From Siphlonurus alternatus (taxonomy: Eukaryota; Arthropoda; Insecta; Ephemeroptera; Siphlonuridae): DNA of 64,000 nt. Position 1 is the first letter of the stretch, and each line of letters opens with the position of its first letter. The stretch spans positions 46,772,829-46,836,828 of the forward strand of contig OX463778.1 in the NCBI GenBank assembly GCA_949825025.1, written 5' to 3'. Of the stretch, positions 62,846 to 64,000 are shown in pieces. Below the pieces are notes generated by a model. It searched no databases. It worked only from the letters and a program-made list of their open reading frames with translations, and was not told where the DNA came from. Position numbers and translations under genes: made by a program.

Positions 62846-63234
62846 AAAGGTTATATAGGAAGCCAACACAATTAACTAAAAGGAAAACCACGCTTCTATA
62901 TTACGAAAATATTTTAGCAACTTCCGAAATAATAAATAAATTTTGAAACACCAAGTGGAAATATTGGTTACATAATGTACACATTGTACACAAATATTTC
63001 TCAACATTAAATACAAATATAATTATTTTTTTATTTATTTTAAATAAATGCATTTAATATTTATATTTTTTATAAAATTAATATCTAAAAATTTCAAACT
63101 ATAAGCTGTATAAATCTATAAATAATTTTAATGGAAAGTTATGAATTCATTCGTTCAAAAACTTCATTCTGACTGTTTTGAGGGATTTCGCAAAAACTCA
63201 ACAAGTTTTAATATAAAAATAATTCTCTTATGAC

Positions 63235-63455
63235 ATTCTTTGGATATCAATCCATCGTTGTGATTCAATATTTACTGTGTCTCCAGGACAAATACCCTAG
63301 TAGTCTAAATTCAAACCTAAGTGTGGGAAGCTGCAAGTTACTCGATTCGAGACGTCTCGGCGGTCTCGACATATGGCGTGCAACGTTTGTGCTTGGCTGT
63401 TTCCCTGCGTGGTCCTAGACAGCAGCAGCACGGCAACTCGGACTAATCACAGTTA
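63235..63455. other. GC-richer island with GACTAATCACA
   Basis: About 220 bp of raised GC. At 63441-63451 it carries GACTAATCACA, close to the GACTAATTACA and GACTGATTACA words of the islands at 27.5 and 4.9 kb. No terminal repeats. The 62-codon frame is unrecognised. Confidence 0.3.
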
Positions 63456-64000
63456 ATTTAAAAAATAATTCTGTGTTTTCTACGTGCATGCATAAATAGG
63501 GAAATGCAATTCGTTATCTGATATAAAAAATAAAAAACGTGTTTCCCTTTCTTCTTTCGATCTTATATTAATAATTCCACTTTTTTTAAAGAAATTATAT
63601 ATAATATATTTTCAAGATTTGCAATATCATTCGATGACTTAATTTTTGAAACATCAATCTTTTTTGGGGGGGAGGGGGATTGCTATATATTTTCCTTTTT
63701 TTAAATATTTTTTTAACAGACCAATTTATTAATAATTCCATGCAATCTTAAAAATTGTCTATTTTTTTAAAATCTTTAATTATTGTTATTATTCAAATCT
63801 TTCAAAAAAATTAGAAAAGTGACATTCTTTTCCATGTTCTAATTTTGTAATTAATTATAATTTAAATGTTATAATTTTTGCACTATATTTTTATTATTTA
63901 AAAAATATGTTATCAATGCATCAAACATTTTTTAAATGTTGTTGCAATAACACAAAGATTAAATGATAGTCCGAAGCGCGCGATGTATTATAGTTGTATC

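Overview
This window looks like non-coding nuclear DNA from an animal. It is strongly A+T-rich (roughly three quarters by eye) and full of long (AT)n, (GA)n and (AAAT)n microsatellites and homopolymer runs. Inverted-repeat elements are abundant. I see no bacterial-style operons, no rRNA operon, no tRNA gene that holds up, no CRISPR array and no intact host protein-coding gene. The only protein I can name is the C-terminal part of a non-LTR (LINE) reverse transcriptase at 34862-35743, of a jockey/CR1-like type common in invertebrates. With the AG/CT and AT microsatellites this suggests an invertebrate, plausibly an arthropod. The species is not resolvable from the sequence.

Layout. 1-13 kb: a microsatellite, two copies of a CATTCACAAAGC-ended MITE (1.0 and 9.6 kb), a TTAA-flanked foldback element (2.5 kb), a tight 121-bp hairpin (6.15 kb), several GC-richer islands and one unrecognised minus-strand ORF (12.5 kb). 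13-22 kb: a small hairpin, an element with CACTGCAAAAA ends that contains an AGGGTC motif cluster and a 5S-rRNA-like remnant, a 160-bp hairpin element, and the first of three foldbacks that share a central motif. 22-34 kb: an unrecognised ORF followed by an exon-like segment and two polyadenylation signals, the second and third foldbacks, and a 1.7-kb element whose ends carry iterated TTTTGCGCC motifs. 34-50 kb: the LINE fragment, a perfect 64-bp-armed MITE (39.3 kb), long GA/CT repeats and GC-richer islands. 50-53 kb: a GC-rich MITE and a second TTAA foldback. 55.8-60.7 kb: the most striking structure, a 2.4-kb near-perfect palindrome split at its centre by a 2.46-kb insertion. The insertion is flanked by a 12-bp direct repeat and itself contains two further inverted-repeat elements. 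60.7-64 kb: AT-rich DNA with a short hairpin and two GC-richer islands.

The parts do not form a pathway. They read as an intergenic or intronic region shaped by repeated insertion of non-autonomous DNA transposons. Scattered 150-400-bp islands of higher GC content have no inverted-repeat explanation and are the best candidates for host regulatory DNA. Two of them share a 33-bp ungapped similar block. No transposase gene was recognised, so assignments to transposon superfamilies rest on terminal sequence and target-site logic and are tentative.
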